From the NCBI RefSeq assembly GCF_024519455.1, contig NZ_JALJRY010000005.1, positions 330,210-394,209 on the forward strand: a DNA stretch of 64,000 bases, in the 5' to 3' direction. This document shows, piece after piece, positions 1 through 8,700 of the stretch; within the stretch, counting starts at the first letter, position 1, and the number at the start of each line of letters is the position of its first letter. Origin of the DNA: Streptomyces sp. STR69. GTDB lineage: Bacteria; Actinomycetota; Actinomycetes; Streptomycetales; Streptomycetaceae. A program made the position numbers and the translations under genes. Under the pieces are notes generated by a model. It saw nothing but the letters and a program-made list of their open reading frames with translations, ran no database searches and had not been told where the DNA came from.

Positions 1-1
1 G

Positions 2-1417
2 GCGGGGCTGCGGGAGATCGAGCGCGACGGGCAGGGTCTGCTTTTCACCGGCGAGCGTCGCGGTGAGTTCCTGGAGCACCTCCGGTCGAAGCTGAGCAAC
101 AAGCACCCCGGTGCTGATGCGGCCGACGAACTGCTCGCGGGAGCCACCGTGCCGTCGAAGCAGTTGATGTCCGTGGCTGCCCAGGAAGTGCGGGAGCGAC
201 AGCAGTTCGTCCTTCTCGACGAGCAGCAGGTCGCCTACCGCCTGGTGCTCAACGCGGTGGAGAGGGCGAAGCGCGCCGACCACAAGGAAGTCGTCATTGT
301 CACCGGCGGCCCCGGTACTGGGAAGAGTGTGATCGCACTCCAACTGCTCGGCGAGCTATACCGGAGGGGCGTGGCAGCGGTCCACGCGACCGGCTCGCAG
401 TCGTTCACTACGACGATGCGCAAGGTGGCCGGCTCTCGGAAACGGGAGGTCCAGGATCTCTTCAAGTACTTCAACAGCTTCATGACCACGGAGAAGAACA
501 GCCTGGGTGCTCTGATCTGTGACGAGGCGCACCGTATCCGGGAGACCTCCGCCAACCGCTACACCCGCGCTGCACTGCGGACCGGCAGGGCACAGATCGA
601 CGAACTTATCGACGTCGCCCACGTACCGGTCTTCTTCCTCGACGAGCACCAAGTGGTGCGTCCCGGGGAGATGGGCACCGTGCACGAAATCCGGGAGGCT
701 GCGTCCAGACGGGGCATCGACTGCCATGTCGTCCCCCTGGACAGCCAGTTCCGCTGCGGAGGCAGCGACGCCTACCTTCGCTGGGTGGTCCGGCTTCTCG
801 GCCTCGAGCCCGGCGGGCCGGTCGTGTGGGAGCCCGACGATCGCATGCAGTTGCTGGTCGCAGAGAGCCCTGAAGAGCTGGAGGCGTTCCTCGACGCCCG
901 CCGCGCCGAGGAAAGCGGTGCCCGGATGTCCGCGGGCTACTGCTGGCGATGGTCCCCCGAGCCCAAGCCCGGCGAGCCACTGCCTCCCGACGTTGTCATC
1001 GGGGGCTGGGCCCGGCCTTGGAACCTGCGCGGGGACCGGTCGGTCTCCGGCGCGCCTCCGTCCGCCCTGTGGGCCACCGATCCTGCGGGCTTCGGGCAGA
1101 TCGGCTGCGTCTACACCGCCCAGGGGTTCGAGTACGACTGGTCCGGCGTCATCATCGGCCCGGACCTGGTCTGGCGGGGTGACCGCTGGATCACCGACCG
1201 CACTGCGTCTAAGGACCCGGTGTTCAAGAAGTCCACACCGGACACCGACGTGGACCGTCTCATCCGGAACACGTACAAGGTGTTGCTGACACGGGGGATG
1301 GTCGGCACGATCGTGTACTCGACCGATCCGGAGACCCGGACGAAGCTGCGGGAACTGGTGTCCGGGCGACCGGAGCCACGGCCGACCGCGACCGAGGAGC
1401 CCCTTCTGCGGCGGTGA
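2..1417 (+). CDS. Schlafen group 3-type (DUF2075) DNA/RNA helicase-domain protein, 5' end outside window
   Basis: The frame is open from base 2, so the start lies to the left of the window; a methionine-like start at 149 would cut into conserved sequence. A P-loop (GGPGTGKS, near bases 305-328) is followed by a DEAH Walker B (ICDEAHRIR), FFLDEHQ, the SQFRCGGSDAY box and a C-terminal superfamily-1 motif (VYTAQGFEYDW; NTYKVLLTRGM). This is the order seen in the SLFN-g3/DUF2075 helicase family. It is clearly paralogous to the next gene and shares the same boxes in the same order. The two genes are in tandem on one strand, next to a Wadjet operon, so a defence role is plausible but inferred. The nuclease-like N-terminus present in the neighbour would lie outside the window here. 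Confidence 0.85.
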   Translation, partial: AGLREIERDGQGLLFTGERRGEFLEHLRSKLSNKHPGADAADELLAGATVPSKQLMSVAAQEVRERQQFVLLDEQQVAYRLVLNAVERAKRADHKEVVIVTGGPGTGKSVIALQLLGELYRRGVAAVHATGSQSFTTTMRKVAGSRKREVQDLFKYFNSFMTTEKNSLGALICDEAHRIRETSANRYTRAALRTGRAQIDELIDVAHVPVFFLDEHQVVRPGEMGTVHEIREAASRRGIDCHVVPLDSQFRCGGSDAYLRWVVRLLGLEPGGPVVWEPDDRMQLLVAESPEELEAFLDARRAEESGARMSAGYCWRWSPEPKPGEPLPPDVVIGGWARPWNLRGDRSVSGAPPSALWATDPAGFGQIGCVYTAQGFEYDWSGVIIGPDLVWRGDRWITDRTASKDPVFKKSTPDTDVDRLIRNTYKVLLTRGMVGTIVYSTDPETRTKLRELVSGRPEPRPTATEEPLLRR

Positions 1418-1587
1418 GCGCGTGATATCCGGCCATGATGTCGGTGCTTCCAGCCGACCGATGTGTCATATGCGCTGGGAGGGCGCTCACTTTCCTAAGA
1501 TCCCAGACGTCATTGCGGCCCGACGGGCTTCCCACGTGGACACGCCCCCATCCGCACGAGTCACTCGTGCCCTGGGGGATCCACCTC

Positions 1588-3708
1588 GTGTCCATGCTCC
1601 TGCTGAAACTGGCAGCGCGGGATCTGCTGAACTTGAACTCAAGACGCCGTATGGTGCCCCACCTCGCCGCGAGGTGGACGCACTTCCTGAGCACCGAGGC
1701 TTCGTTGACCGAACGTTCCGCCTGGGCGGAGAGCCTGGTTCATCTTGCCGAAGACCTGGTCGCCGCCGACCGTGGGAACGTCGAGATGGTCGTCGAGTGC
1801 GCTGCCACGCTCGACGAGACCGAACGCACCGGAGATCCGCGGCTCATCGACGTCGTCCTCGTGGGCCATCATCCCGAAGAGAGCGGGCTGTCCGTCCAGC
1901 TCGTCGAGTTAAAGCGTTGGTCGACGGTGACGCGGGTGGAGCGAGCCACCGCGGAACTGGTGCATGTCCCTGGTATGGGGGAGAAGAAGCATCCGGCGCT
2001 GCAACTGCGCGAATACTACGAGGCGTTCACGAGTGAAAGAGGACCGCTGCACGGACTGGACTACGAGTGCGGCGGCTTCGCCTATCTGCACAACGCCACC
2101 GACGCCGCAGTGCTCCCACTGGTCGGCGTGGACGCGCCGACCGGTTCCTACGCCCGTGTCTACACCAGCGACCGCCGTGCCCAACTGCTGTCGGACCTGC
2201 GGAGCAGCTTCGCCGATGACGGTGCCGACTCGGCGGCCGAGATCCTTTTGCGGAGCATGGGCCTGCGCAACACGCCTTTGCTCGACGCGATGATCCGCTC
2301 CAGCGGCGAGGACACGGTCTTCACCCTGCGTGGCCGTCAGAAGAAGGTCGCGGACCAAATCCTCGACACGGCCGCCAAGGTGCTTCCCGATGCCCGGCGG
2401 CCCGCGCTCCTTCCCGACGAGCGGCGGGTGGTGTTCCTCGTCACGGGCGGTGCTGGCACGGGCAAGAGCGCCATCGGCCTCCAACTCAAGGCCGAACTGG
2501 AGGCGGAGGGCCGCACGGTCAAGTACGCGAGCGGCAGCAGGGCCTTCAACGGCGCCCTGCAGGAGCATGTCGGCTTCGGCGACCGGGAGTTCAAGGAGAC
2601 CTTCACCTACTTCAGTAACTTCGTCACCCCGCCCGCCCCGCCCCTGGACGTGCTGATCTGCGACGAGGCCCATCGCCTGCGCGACCGCTCCACCAACCGC
2701 TTCTGGAAACCCGAGGACTGGGGCACCAAGCCTCAGGTGGACGAGCTCCTCGACGCTTCCCGGTTGACAGTGTTCTTCCTCGACGAGGGTCAGTCCGTGC
2801 GCCCGCAGGAGGTCGGCACCGCCGCTCTCGTGGAGGACGCGGCACGGCGCTACGACGCCCAGTTGGTCCGCAGCAGCCTGCGGGAACAGTTCCGGTGCGG
2901 CGGCAGCGACGCCTATATCCGCTGGGTGCGCGGCGCGTTGGGAGTGTCAGACGCGGAGTCGGAGCTGTGGACCCCGGACGGACTGATGCACGTGGAGGTT
3001 GTGGACAGCGCGGAGGAACTCGAGCAGATCATCCGTTCCGAGGCCGGGGCGGGAGCGTCGGCGCGGATGGTCGCCGGATACTGCTGGCCCTGGACGAAAC
3101 CTTTGGGCAAGGAGAAGCGGCTTGAGCCCGACGTCCGGATCGGTGATTGGCACCGGCCGTGGAACGCGGACAGCGACTCCTTCTGCGAGAACAAGACCGT
3201 CCCGCCTTCCAAGATCTGGTCCGTGCACGAGAACGGTCTCGGCCAGATCGGTTGTGTGTACACCGCGCAGGGCCTGGAGTGGGACTGGTGCGGTGTGATC
3301 ATGGGCGAGGACATGGTGCGCCGGGGCGACCGCTGGGTGTTCCGCCGGGGCAAGGAGAGGACGGACAAGGAGGCGGACGTCAAGCGGGTGGCCGTTCCCG
3401 GGTCGTTCGATCCCAAGGTGAAGCCGAAGAGCGTCGACGACGATGAGTTCGCCCGCCTCGTTCGGCACGCGTACCACGTGCTGATGACCCGGGCGAGCCG
3501 GGCGACCGTGCTCTACTCCACGGACGAGGAGAGCCGGGCATACCTGAAGGAGCTGGTCGGCGACGTCCAGATCCACGGTCTGCGACCCACTTGGGAGAAC
3601 CTGCCGGAGCAGGCGCGACAGCCACACCTGCCCCGCCCCGGCCGAGGACGGCGGCGTCGCAGGAAGCGCCAGAAAGACACCCCGCCCGGAGAGCTGCGCC
3701 TCTTCTGA
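1588..3708 (+). CDS. Schlafen group 3-type (DUF2075) helicase with PD-(D/E)XK-like N-terminal region
   Basis: The product is about 706 residues from the GTG at 1588, which has a GGGGGA ribosome site 8 bases upstream. The frame is open back to ATG 1435, but that extension looks non-coding. The N-terminal region has the spacing of a PD-(D/E)XK nuclease fold: D88 (RLIDVV), then E107-x-K109 (VELKRW). The helicase part has Walker A GGAGTGKS (287-294), DEAH (359-362), FFLDEGQ, EQFRCGGSDAY and the C-terminal VYTAQGLEWDW and VLMTRAS motifs. The tail is very basic (RGRRRRRKRQK), which suggests nucleic-acid binding. It follows its paralogue by 170 bases and probably shares a transcript. Nuclease activity is inferred from motif spacing only. 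Confidence 0.85.
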   Translation: MSMLLLKLAARDLLNLNSRRRMVPHLAARWTHFLSTEASLTERSAWAESLVHLAEDLVAADRGNVEMVVECAATLDETERTGDPRLIDVVLVGHHPEESGLSVQLVELKRWSTVTRVERATAELVHVPGMGEKKHPALQLREYYEAFTSERGPLHGLDYECGGFAYLHNATDAAVLPLVGVDAPTGSYARVYTSDRRAQLLSDLRSSFADDGADSAAEILLRSMGLRNTPLLDAMIRSSGEDTVFTLRGRQKKVADQILDTAAKVLPDARRPALLPDERRVVFLVTGGAGTGKSAIGLQLKAELEAEGRTVKYASGSRAFNGALQEHVGFGDREFKETFTYFSNFVTPPAPPLDVLICDEAHRLRDRSTNRFWKPEDWGTKPQVDELLDASRLTVFFLDEGQSVRPQEVGTAALVEDAARRYDAQLVRSSLREQFRCGGSDAYIRWVRGALGVSDAESELWTPDGLMHVEVVDSAEELEQIIRSEAGAGASARMVAGYCWPWTKPLGKEKRLEPDVRIGDWHRPWNADSDSFCENKTVPPSKIWSVHENGLGQIGCVYTAQGLEWDWCGVIMGEDMVRRGDRWVFRRGKERTDKEADVKRVAVPGSFDPKVKPKSVDDDEFARLVRHAYHVLMTRASRATVLYSTDEESRAYLKELVGDVQIHGLRPTWENLPEQARQPHLPRPGRGRRRRRKRQKDTPPGELRLF

Positions 3709-3728
3709 CGCGGGGACCAGCACGTGGA

Positions 3729-3754
3729 GTGGCGGGCTCTCCCGGGCCCGCCAC
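3729..3754. terminator. Bidirectional hairpin between convergent genes
   Basis: A perfect 9-bp stem (GTGGCGGGC / GCCCGCCAC) with an 8-base loop lies 20 bases after the helicase stop and 8 bases from the stop of the converging small ORF. There is no clear T-tract. The position between convergent genes supports a terminator role for both. Confidence 0.55.
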
Positions 3755-3761
3755 CTACCGG

Positions 3762-3890
3762 TCAGAAGACCAGGCGTGCTGCCGCGGTCAGCGCCGCCAT
3801 CAACAGGTTGATGACGACTCCCACCGCGACGTCGACCAGAATCTGACGAATCCGGTCACGACGTGCAGGCTTGTACTCAACGGGGTTCAT
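3762..3890 (-). CDS. Small predicted membrane protein, 42 residues
   Basis: The reading frame starts at an ATG preceded by a good ribosome site (AGGAG about 9 bases upstream). The product begins MNPVEYKPARRDRIRQ, a basic head, and continues with a hydrophobic stretch (VDVAVGVVINLLMAALTAAA) that would make one membrane span. A longer frame exists upstream, but the ribosome site picks this start. No family is recognised. It converges on the helicase pair and sits between that pair and the Wadjet operon. Tiny single-span proteins are common both as stand-alone membrane peptides and as type I toxins; neither role can be decided here. Confidence 0.5.
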   Translation of the reverse strand: MNPVEYKPARRDRIRQILVDVAVGVVINLLMAALTAAARLVF

Positions 3891-4061
3891 CGGTTTCCAC
3901 TCCTGAGCGTGAGCTGGGAATGGCAGGGATCGCCCTACCGGGCATCCGCAGTCACACCGCGTACAGCACGCGGTGGAGACCACTCGTCGCTCATCGCCGA
4001 GGACCGGCACCTGGAACACCGCCGACGTACCCTCCGGGAAGGTGCGCAGCGGGTAACCATG

Positions 4062-4190
4062 TTAGTGCACGAGCCAGTTGGCGCAGATCAATCTCTCCCT
4101 CAGCCCTCCGAGCCCCTCGGCCTCGTGCTTCGACTTCCAGGTGTAGATCGTTTGGTGCGACACGACACGACACGACACGAGCGCGTCGCG
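4062..4190 (-). pseudogene. Transposase helix-turn-helix remnant
   Basis: Read on the minus strand, the bases from about 4163 down to the stop at 4062 give VSHQTIYTWKSKHEAEGL followed by GGLRERLICANWLVH. This matches the N-terminal helix-turn-helix of IS-type transposases (the QTIYTWKxKxEAEGLxGL pattern). Nothing upstream or downstream continues a transposase, and the upstream side runs into a short CGACA repeat. It is a small fossil of an insertion element. The surrounding bases 3891-4275 hold no other gene. Confidence 0.6.
4158..4180. repeat. CGACA pentanucleotide tandem repeat
   Basis: Four perfect copies of CGACA plus a trailing CGA lie inside the transposase remnant. They probably expanded by slippage in non-functional sequence. 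Confidence 0.8.
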
Positions 4191-4275
4191 TTGACACCTG
4201 GCCCAGGAGTTCATAGCCGACCGGAGTGCCCCGGTTGTCGGCAGGCGACATCCACGTACCGCCCGCCCGACAAGC

Positions 4276-5532
4276 TCAAGGCGTGAGGTCGGCCAAGAGG
4301 ATGTCCAGGACCGTCTCCTCCTCGATGCGCACCCCCAGCTCGCCCAGCGCCACGGCCAGTGCAGGTTCCCACGCAGCGTCGGTCGGAGTGCCGGTCAGAG
4401 GTGGTGCCAACGGTGTGGCGGCGGCCGCGGTGCGGTAGTCGGCGGCGGTGTAGTGCCAGGGCAGCCAGGGGACGCGGCGCAACAGGGCACCGGCGATCCG
4501 CAGGCCGCCCCAGTCGAAGTCGCCGTGGTAGCGGAGCGTGGATCCGTGGGTGTGGAGGTGGCGCAGCAGGGTGAGGGCGGCGGCTGAGGGCTGGCCCTGG
4601 AGGCAGACCAGGGGTGGGCAGGTGGGGCCGTGGGTGTCTGCGGCGGTGGCCAGGACGGTCGGGTTCTCGCACACGTAGACGACCTCCGCCGCCGGCGTCG
4701 GAGGGGTGTGGGTGAGCTGGCGCAGTGTCAGGACGGCCGGTTCGCCTGTGTCGGTCATCCAGTCCAGGGCGGGGGTGCCGCGTAGGCCCAGGGTGAGGAC
4801 GGTGGAGGAGAGGGCGTCTCTGAGCAGGCCGGCCGAGGCCCAGGCCTCGCGGCGCCATTCGGCTCCGTTTCCGTCGGGGAAGCCGGTCAGGGCACGGATG
4901 CCGGAGAGGACGATCGTGGCGAGCGGGGTTCCGTCGTCGAGCGCGTGAGCGTCGCCGAGAGCGGTGGCGGCGAAGGCGGGCAGGGACACCGCCGGGTCGG
5001 CGGGCAGTGTCCGCAGGACCGTCGTGGCGTCGGTGAGCAGGACCTTCGCCGCGTGAGGGGTGCGGGCCAGGCGTCGCACGAGACCGGCCTTGCGCAACTG
5101 GTGGGCCCACTCTGCCAGTTCGGGGCGCAGTGCGGCCAGTGGGGCGTACGCCTCCTGCCAGGCGTTCGCCTCCTGTTCGCGTACGTCGGCGAGCCGGGCG
5201 ACGGGACCGGTGAGGGCGGTGACGGCCGTGGCGAGGCCGTAGGGGCTGATGCCGGAGCGGCGCAGCACTGTATCCACCGCGTCGAGGCGCACGGTCAGTG
5301 AGCGTCCGGCGCGTGGGGCGCGGCCCAACAGGCGTTCGGCGGCGGCGCGTTCGGCGCTGGTGGGGGCGGCCAGGGTGAGTAGGCCGGTGAGGGGTTCGTC
5401 CCGCTCCATACGGCGCCGGACGCGCTCGACCAGCCAGGCCAGGCCGGGGTCGCCGAGCAGCCGGCCGAGGCGGTCGAGGTCGATGCGCGGGCCCGGTTCG
5501 TCGGGGGAGCCGGACTGGCCAGGCCTGTTCAT
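4276..5532 (-). CDS. jetD: Wadjet type II JetD-like protein (TIGR02679 / DUF3323-DUF2399), TOPRIM-type nuclease subunit
   Basis: The product is 418 residues from ATG 5532, which overlaps the stop of the preceding 41-codon frame as ATGA. The C-terminal half carries a TOPRIM-like pattern: E289 in VYVCENPTVL, then D338-x-D340 in YHGDFDWGG, the likely metal ligands. The N-terminal half (RLLGDPGLAWLVERV, TLAAPTSAERAA) fits the DUF3323 region. In characterised Wadjet systems, JetD is the nuclease that cuts closed circular DNA after the SMC-like JetABC complex extrudes it; this protein has the right fold signature and position. It is the last gene of the minus-strand jetABCD operon. The family assignment is from recognisable motifs plus gene order. 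Confidence 0.85.
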   Translation of the reverse strand: MNRPGQSGSPDEPGPRIDLDRLGRLLGDPGLAWLVERVRRRMERDEPLTGLLTLAAPTSAERAAAERLLGRAPRAGRSLTVRLDAVDTVLRRSGISPYGLATAVTALTGPVARLADVREQEANAWQEAYAPLAALRPELAEWAHQLRKAGLVRRLARTPHAAKVLLTDATTVLRTLPADPAVSLPAFAATALGDAHALDDGTPLATIVLSGIRALTGFPDGNGAEWRREAWASAGLLRDALSSTVLTLGLRGTPALDWMTDTGEPAVLTLRQLTHTPPTPAAEVVYVCENPTVLATAADTHGPTCPPLVCLQGQPSAAALTLLRHLHTHGSTLRYHGDFDWGGLRIAGALLRRVPWLPWHYTAADYRTAAAATPLAPPLTGTPTDAAWEPALAVALGELGVRIEEETVLDILLADLTP

Positions 5533-5654
5533 GTCCACAGTGGGTCTCGGCGGAGGTCGGTGTCGTCGGTGGGTAGGGGTGCTGCCGCCCCGAACGTGGT
5601 GGCCGCGGGAGCCGCCTGGGCGGGGAGAGGACCGGGCTGTCCGGGCCTGTTCAT
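5529..5654 (-). CDS. 41-codon duplication-derived ORF between jetC and jetD
   Basis: The ATG at 5654 overlaps the jetC stop as ATGA, and the TGA at 5529-5531 overlaps the jetD ATG as ATGA. The peptide opens like JetD (MNRPGQPGP against MNRPGQSGS) and closes like JetC (LPAQAAP and DPLWT against LPAQAAP and DPLWA). It is therefore a fusion of a copied jetD start with a copied jetC tail, made by a 122-bp tandem duplication. If translated it would keep ribosomes coupled from jetC to jetD. No independent function can be inferred, and whether the peptide accumulates is unknown. Confidence 0.5.
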   Translation of the reverse strand: MNRPGQPGPLPAQAAPAATTFGAAAPLPTDDTDLRRDPLWT

Positions 5655-5773
5655 GCCCACAGCGGGTCCTGGCCGGGGTCGGTGCCGTTGCCGTCGGCGT
5701 GCATGGGTGCCGTCGCGCTGACCGCGGCACCCGCACCCAGGTCACCCGCGGCACCCGCACCCGGGGCACCCGC
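5529..5773. repeat. Imperfect tandem duplication (period 122 bp) at the jetC/jetD junction
   Basis: The segment starting at 5529 and the one starting at 5651 share their beginnings (the TCATG-CCACAG-GGGT core and GGTCGGTG) and a later block, AGCCGCCTGGGCGGGGAG. The middle has diverged or been lost. The two ATGA junctions are exactly 122 bases apart. Confidence 0.7.
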
Positions 5774-8700
5774 GGCACCCGGGGGAGCCGCCTGGGCGGG
5801 GAGGGTCGCCAGGCGGTGGTCCGGTTCATCGCCCCGTACGCGATCGGTGCCGTCCCATTCCCAGCGGGTCACCAGGACCGCGGCGATCTCGTCGACGCGG
5901 GAGAGCTGGGCGATGGCGATGCCGGGGACCTGGGGGTAGCAGGCCCACTCGCGTTCGCTGGTCATCACCACGTCCAGGTCGAAGGCGTGCAGCAGGCCCA
6001 GACACTTGGCCCGCGAGTCGTCGTCCACGCCCGCGAACGCCTCGTCCAGGGTGACCAGGCGCGGGGCGTCGGGGGCGGCCGTGGCGTAGTGCGAGGAGGC
6101 GGCGGCGAACAGCGGTACGGACACGGCCAGGACGCGTTCGCCGCCGGAGGCGGGACCGGTGGCCGGAACCCAGGCGCCGTGCTGGTGCCGCTCGATGCCG
6201 AACTCGTGCCAGGACCGGTAGTCCAACGCCGCGGTGAGCACCTCGAGCCAGCTGCCCGCCGTGTCGTCGGACTGTCGGCGGGCGATCTCGGCCTGCAGGA
6301 ACTCCCCGACCGCCGCCCGGTCCTCGGGCGCCCAGGCGTCCGCGGACTGGCGCAGGCGCTCCCTTGCCTGGGCCAGCCCGGTCGGCGCCTTGCGCGAGGA
6401 GCGCCACACCAGACGCAGCTTCATGCCGGTGGACGTGGGCCGCTCCAGCAGTTCGGCGTTCATGGCCCGCACCTGCCGCTCGGCGGCGGCGATCAGTTCC
6501 TGCAGGGTGCCCGCGACCTCGGTGAGCAGGTGGGTTTCGAGGATCTCGCGTTCGTGCGCGGACAGGATGTGCGCCAGTTCGGTCACCTCGGCGGAGAGGG
6601 CCGCGGCCAGGTCGGGCACGGTGCGCCGGCGGCCCTGGTAGACGATGTCGACGACCATGCCGTCCTCGACCATGCGGGCGGTGGCGGTGTGGCCGCCGCG
6701 GGAGAGGGCGTCCTGGAGTTTCTTGTACTCCTCGCTGAGCCGTTTCTGGACGCGTTCCCAGGCGCCGTCGGAGTCGTCGGTGCCGGACGGGCCCGACAGC
6801 TGCGCCTCGACGGCGCGGGCGAGCGCGACGGCCGGGGTGGCCGCCCACGGTCCGCCGTCCAGCGGGGGCAGGGCCACCTCGGGCAGCGCAACGGCCAGCA
6901 GTCCGGTGGCCGCGAACCGCTGGAGCGCGGCGATCGCCTCGGCGCGGGAGGCGGCGGCCTCGTCCACGTCCTTCTCCAGCTGCTCGATACGGCCCTCCGC
7001 ATGGCCGACCCGCCGTCCGGCGGCGGTGTGCTCCTCGCGGGAGCGGCGCTGGTCGCGGTCGCACGCGACCAGGGCCTCGGCGGTGGCGGCCAGGCGCCGT
7101 TCGAGGTCGGCGACGGCGGCACCGACGGTGGAACGCAAGGTGGTGTGCCGTTCGTCGGCGGCGGCCGCCAGGCGGGCCGACTCCTCTGCGCGCAGGGCCA
7201 GTTCGGCCACCCGCGCGCCGGCCTCCTCGGCTTCCGCGCGCTCGTCGGCCACCGCGCGTCCGGCAACTGCCCGCTCACGCAGGGCGGGCCACAGAGCGGC
7301 CAGAACGGCGGCGTAGTCGGCCAGCGCCTGGCGGACGACGAGCAGCCGCGGACGGTCGGCGGGCAGGTTCACGGCCGTTGCCGTGTCGGCGAGTTCGGTG
7401 GCGGTCTCGGCTTCCTGACCGGCCGCCGCGGCCAGGTCGGCCGAGCGTTCGTCCTGGCGGGCGCGGGCCCGGTGGGCTGCGTCCGCGGAGGCCGCGGCCA
7501 GGGCGTGTGCGTGGCGCAGGGCTGCGTCGTCGGGGACGGCGGCCAGTTCGGCATCCAGAGTGCGGCGTCGTCCGGCCACCGTTGCCCGCTCGGCCTCCAG
7601 CTCGTTCAACTGGCCTGCCAGAGCGTCCAGTTCGCCGCGCAGAGCGGCGATCCGGGCCCGGCGCGCCTCTTCACGGGCGCCCTCGCCCACGTATACGGCG
7701 GCCTGCTTCGACCAGCTGCCGGTCAGCGCTCCGACGCTGAATCGGCCGTCCGAGGCCACCCAGGTGTCGCCGCCGGAGCCGAGCCCCACGGCAGCCAGAA
7801 GGCGCGCCACCGTCTGCTCGCCCACCGCCACGGCGCGCGGATCACCGTGGTCGACCGCCGGGCGCAGCACGTTGCCGAGCACCGGCCCGGTGAGCGGGGC
7901 GCCCGGTGACAGCAGGACGTCGTGCAGGTCCGTGTGCAGGACGGTGCCGTCCGGGCACACCCAGGCGTCCAGCATCCCGGAGGCCTCCAACGCCGCCTCC
8001 AGACCCGCGCGTTCACCGGCGGTGATGTGATCGTGGAAGTCGACCAACCGCCACAGGGGCGCTCCGGGCGCCTGCTCGCGCACGTCGGGTGCACGTGTGT
8101 GCGGCGCGGTGGGACCGAGCTGGCCGCCGGCCTCCAGGTCGGCCAGCTCCCGCTCGCTCTCGGCGCACCGGGTGTTCAGTTCGGTCAGCCGTTGGCCGAG
8201 TGCCGCCGTCCGGTCGGCCAGGTCCGTGGCCCGGGCACGATGGGCGTCGGCGGCATGCACCCGCGCGGGAGAGGGACCACGCAGATGGGTGACCCAGTCC
8301 TGCAGACCGTCCAGCAGGCCCACCGGGTCCTGTGGGGTCAATTCCTCGCATACGTCGAGGTGTTCGCGTACGGCGGCGACCAGCTCCCGGCCCGCCCCGG
8401 CAGCGGCGGCTTCCGCCTGGGCCTGCTGCCCGGCGGTGTGCCCGGCTTCGGTCTGCGCCTCGTCCAGCCGGCGGGCGGCGGCGCGCCGCTCGGCGGCGGC
8501 CTCCTCGGCGCGGGACGCCATCTCCTCCACGTGGTCGACCGTGCGCCGCCTGCGCGCCACCGACTCCTCGGCCGCGCGGCGCAGTTCGGCCTCCGGCGCG
8601 CCCTCGATGCGCAGATCGCCGTCGAGGCGGGCGGCCGAGGCCGCCTCCAGCTCGCGCGCGAGCGTGTCCGCGACCTGCTCCTCGGCCGCCGCGAACCGTC

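Noticed and set aside
1435..1587. N-terminal extension of the second helicase gene from ATG 1435
   Set aside because: The added 51 residues look random and GTG 1588 has the ribosome site.
5249..7909. Long plus-strand open frame of 886 codons
   Set aside because: It is antisense to jetD/jetC, repetitive in Gly/Gln/Val, and arises from GC-rich third positions; the minus strand carries clear motifs.
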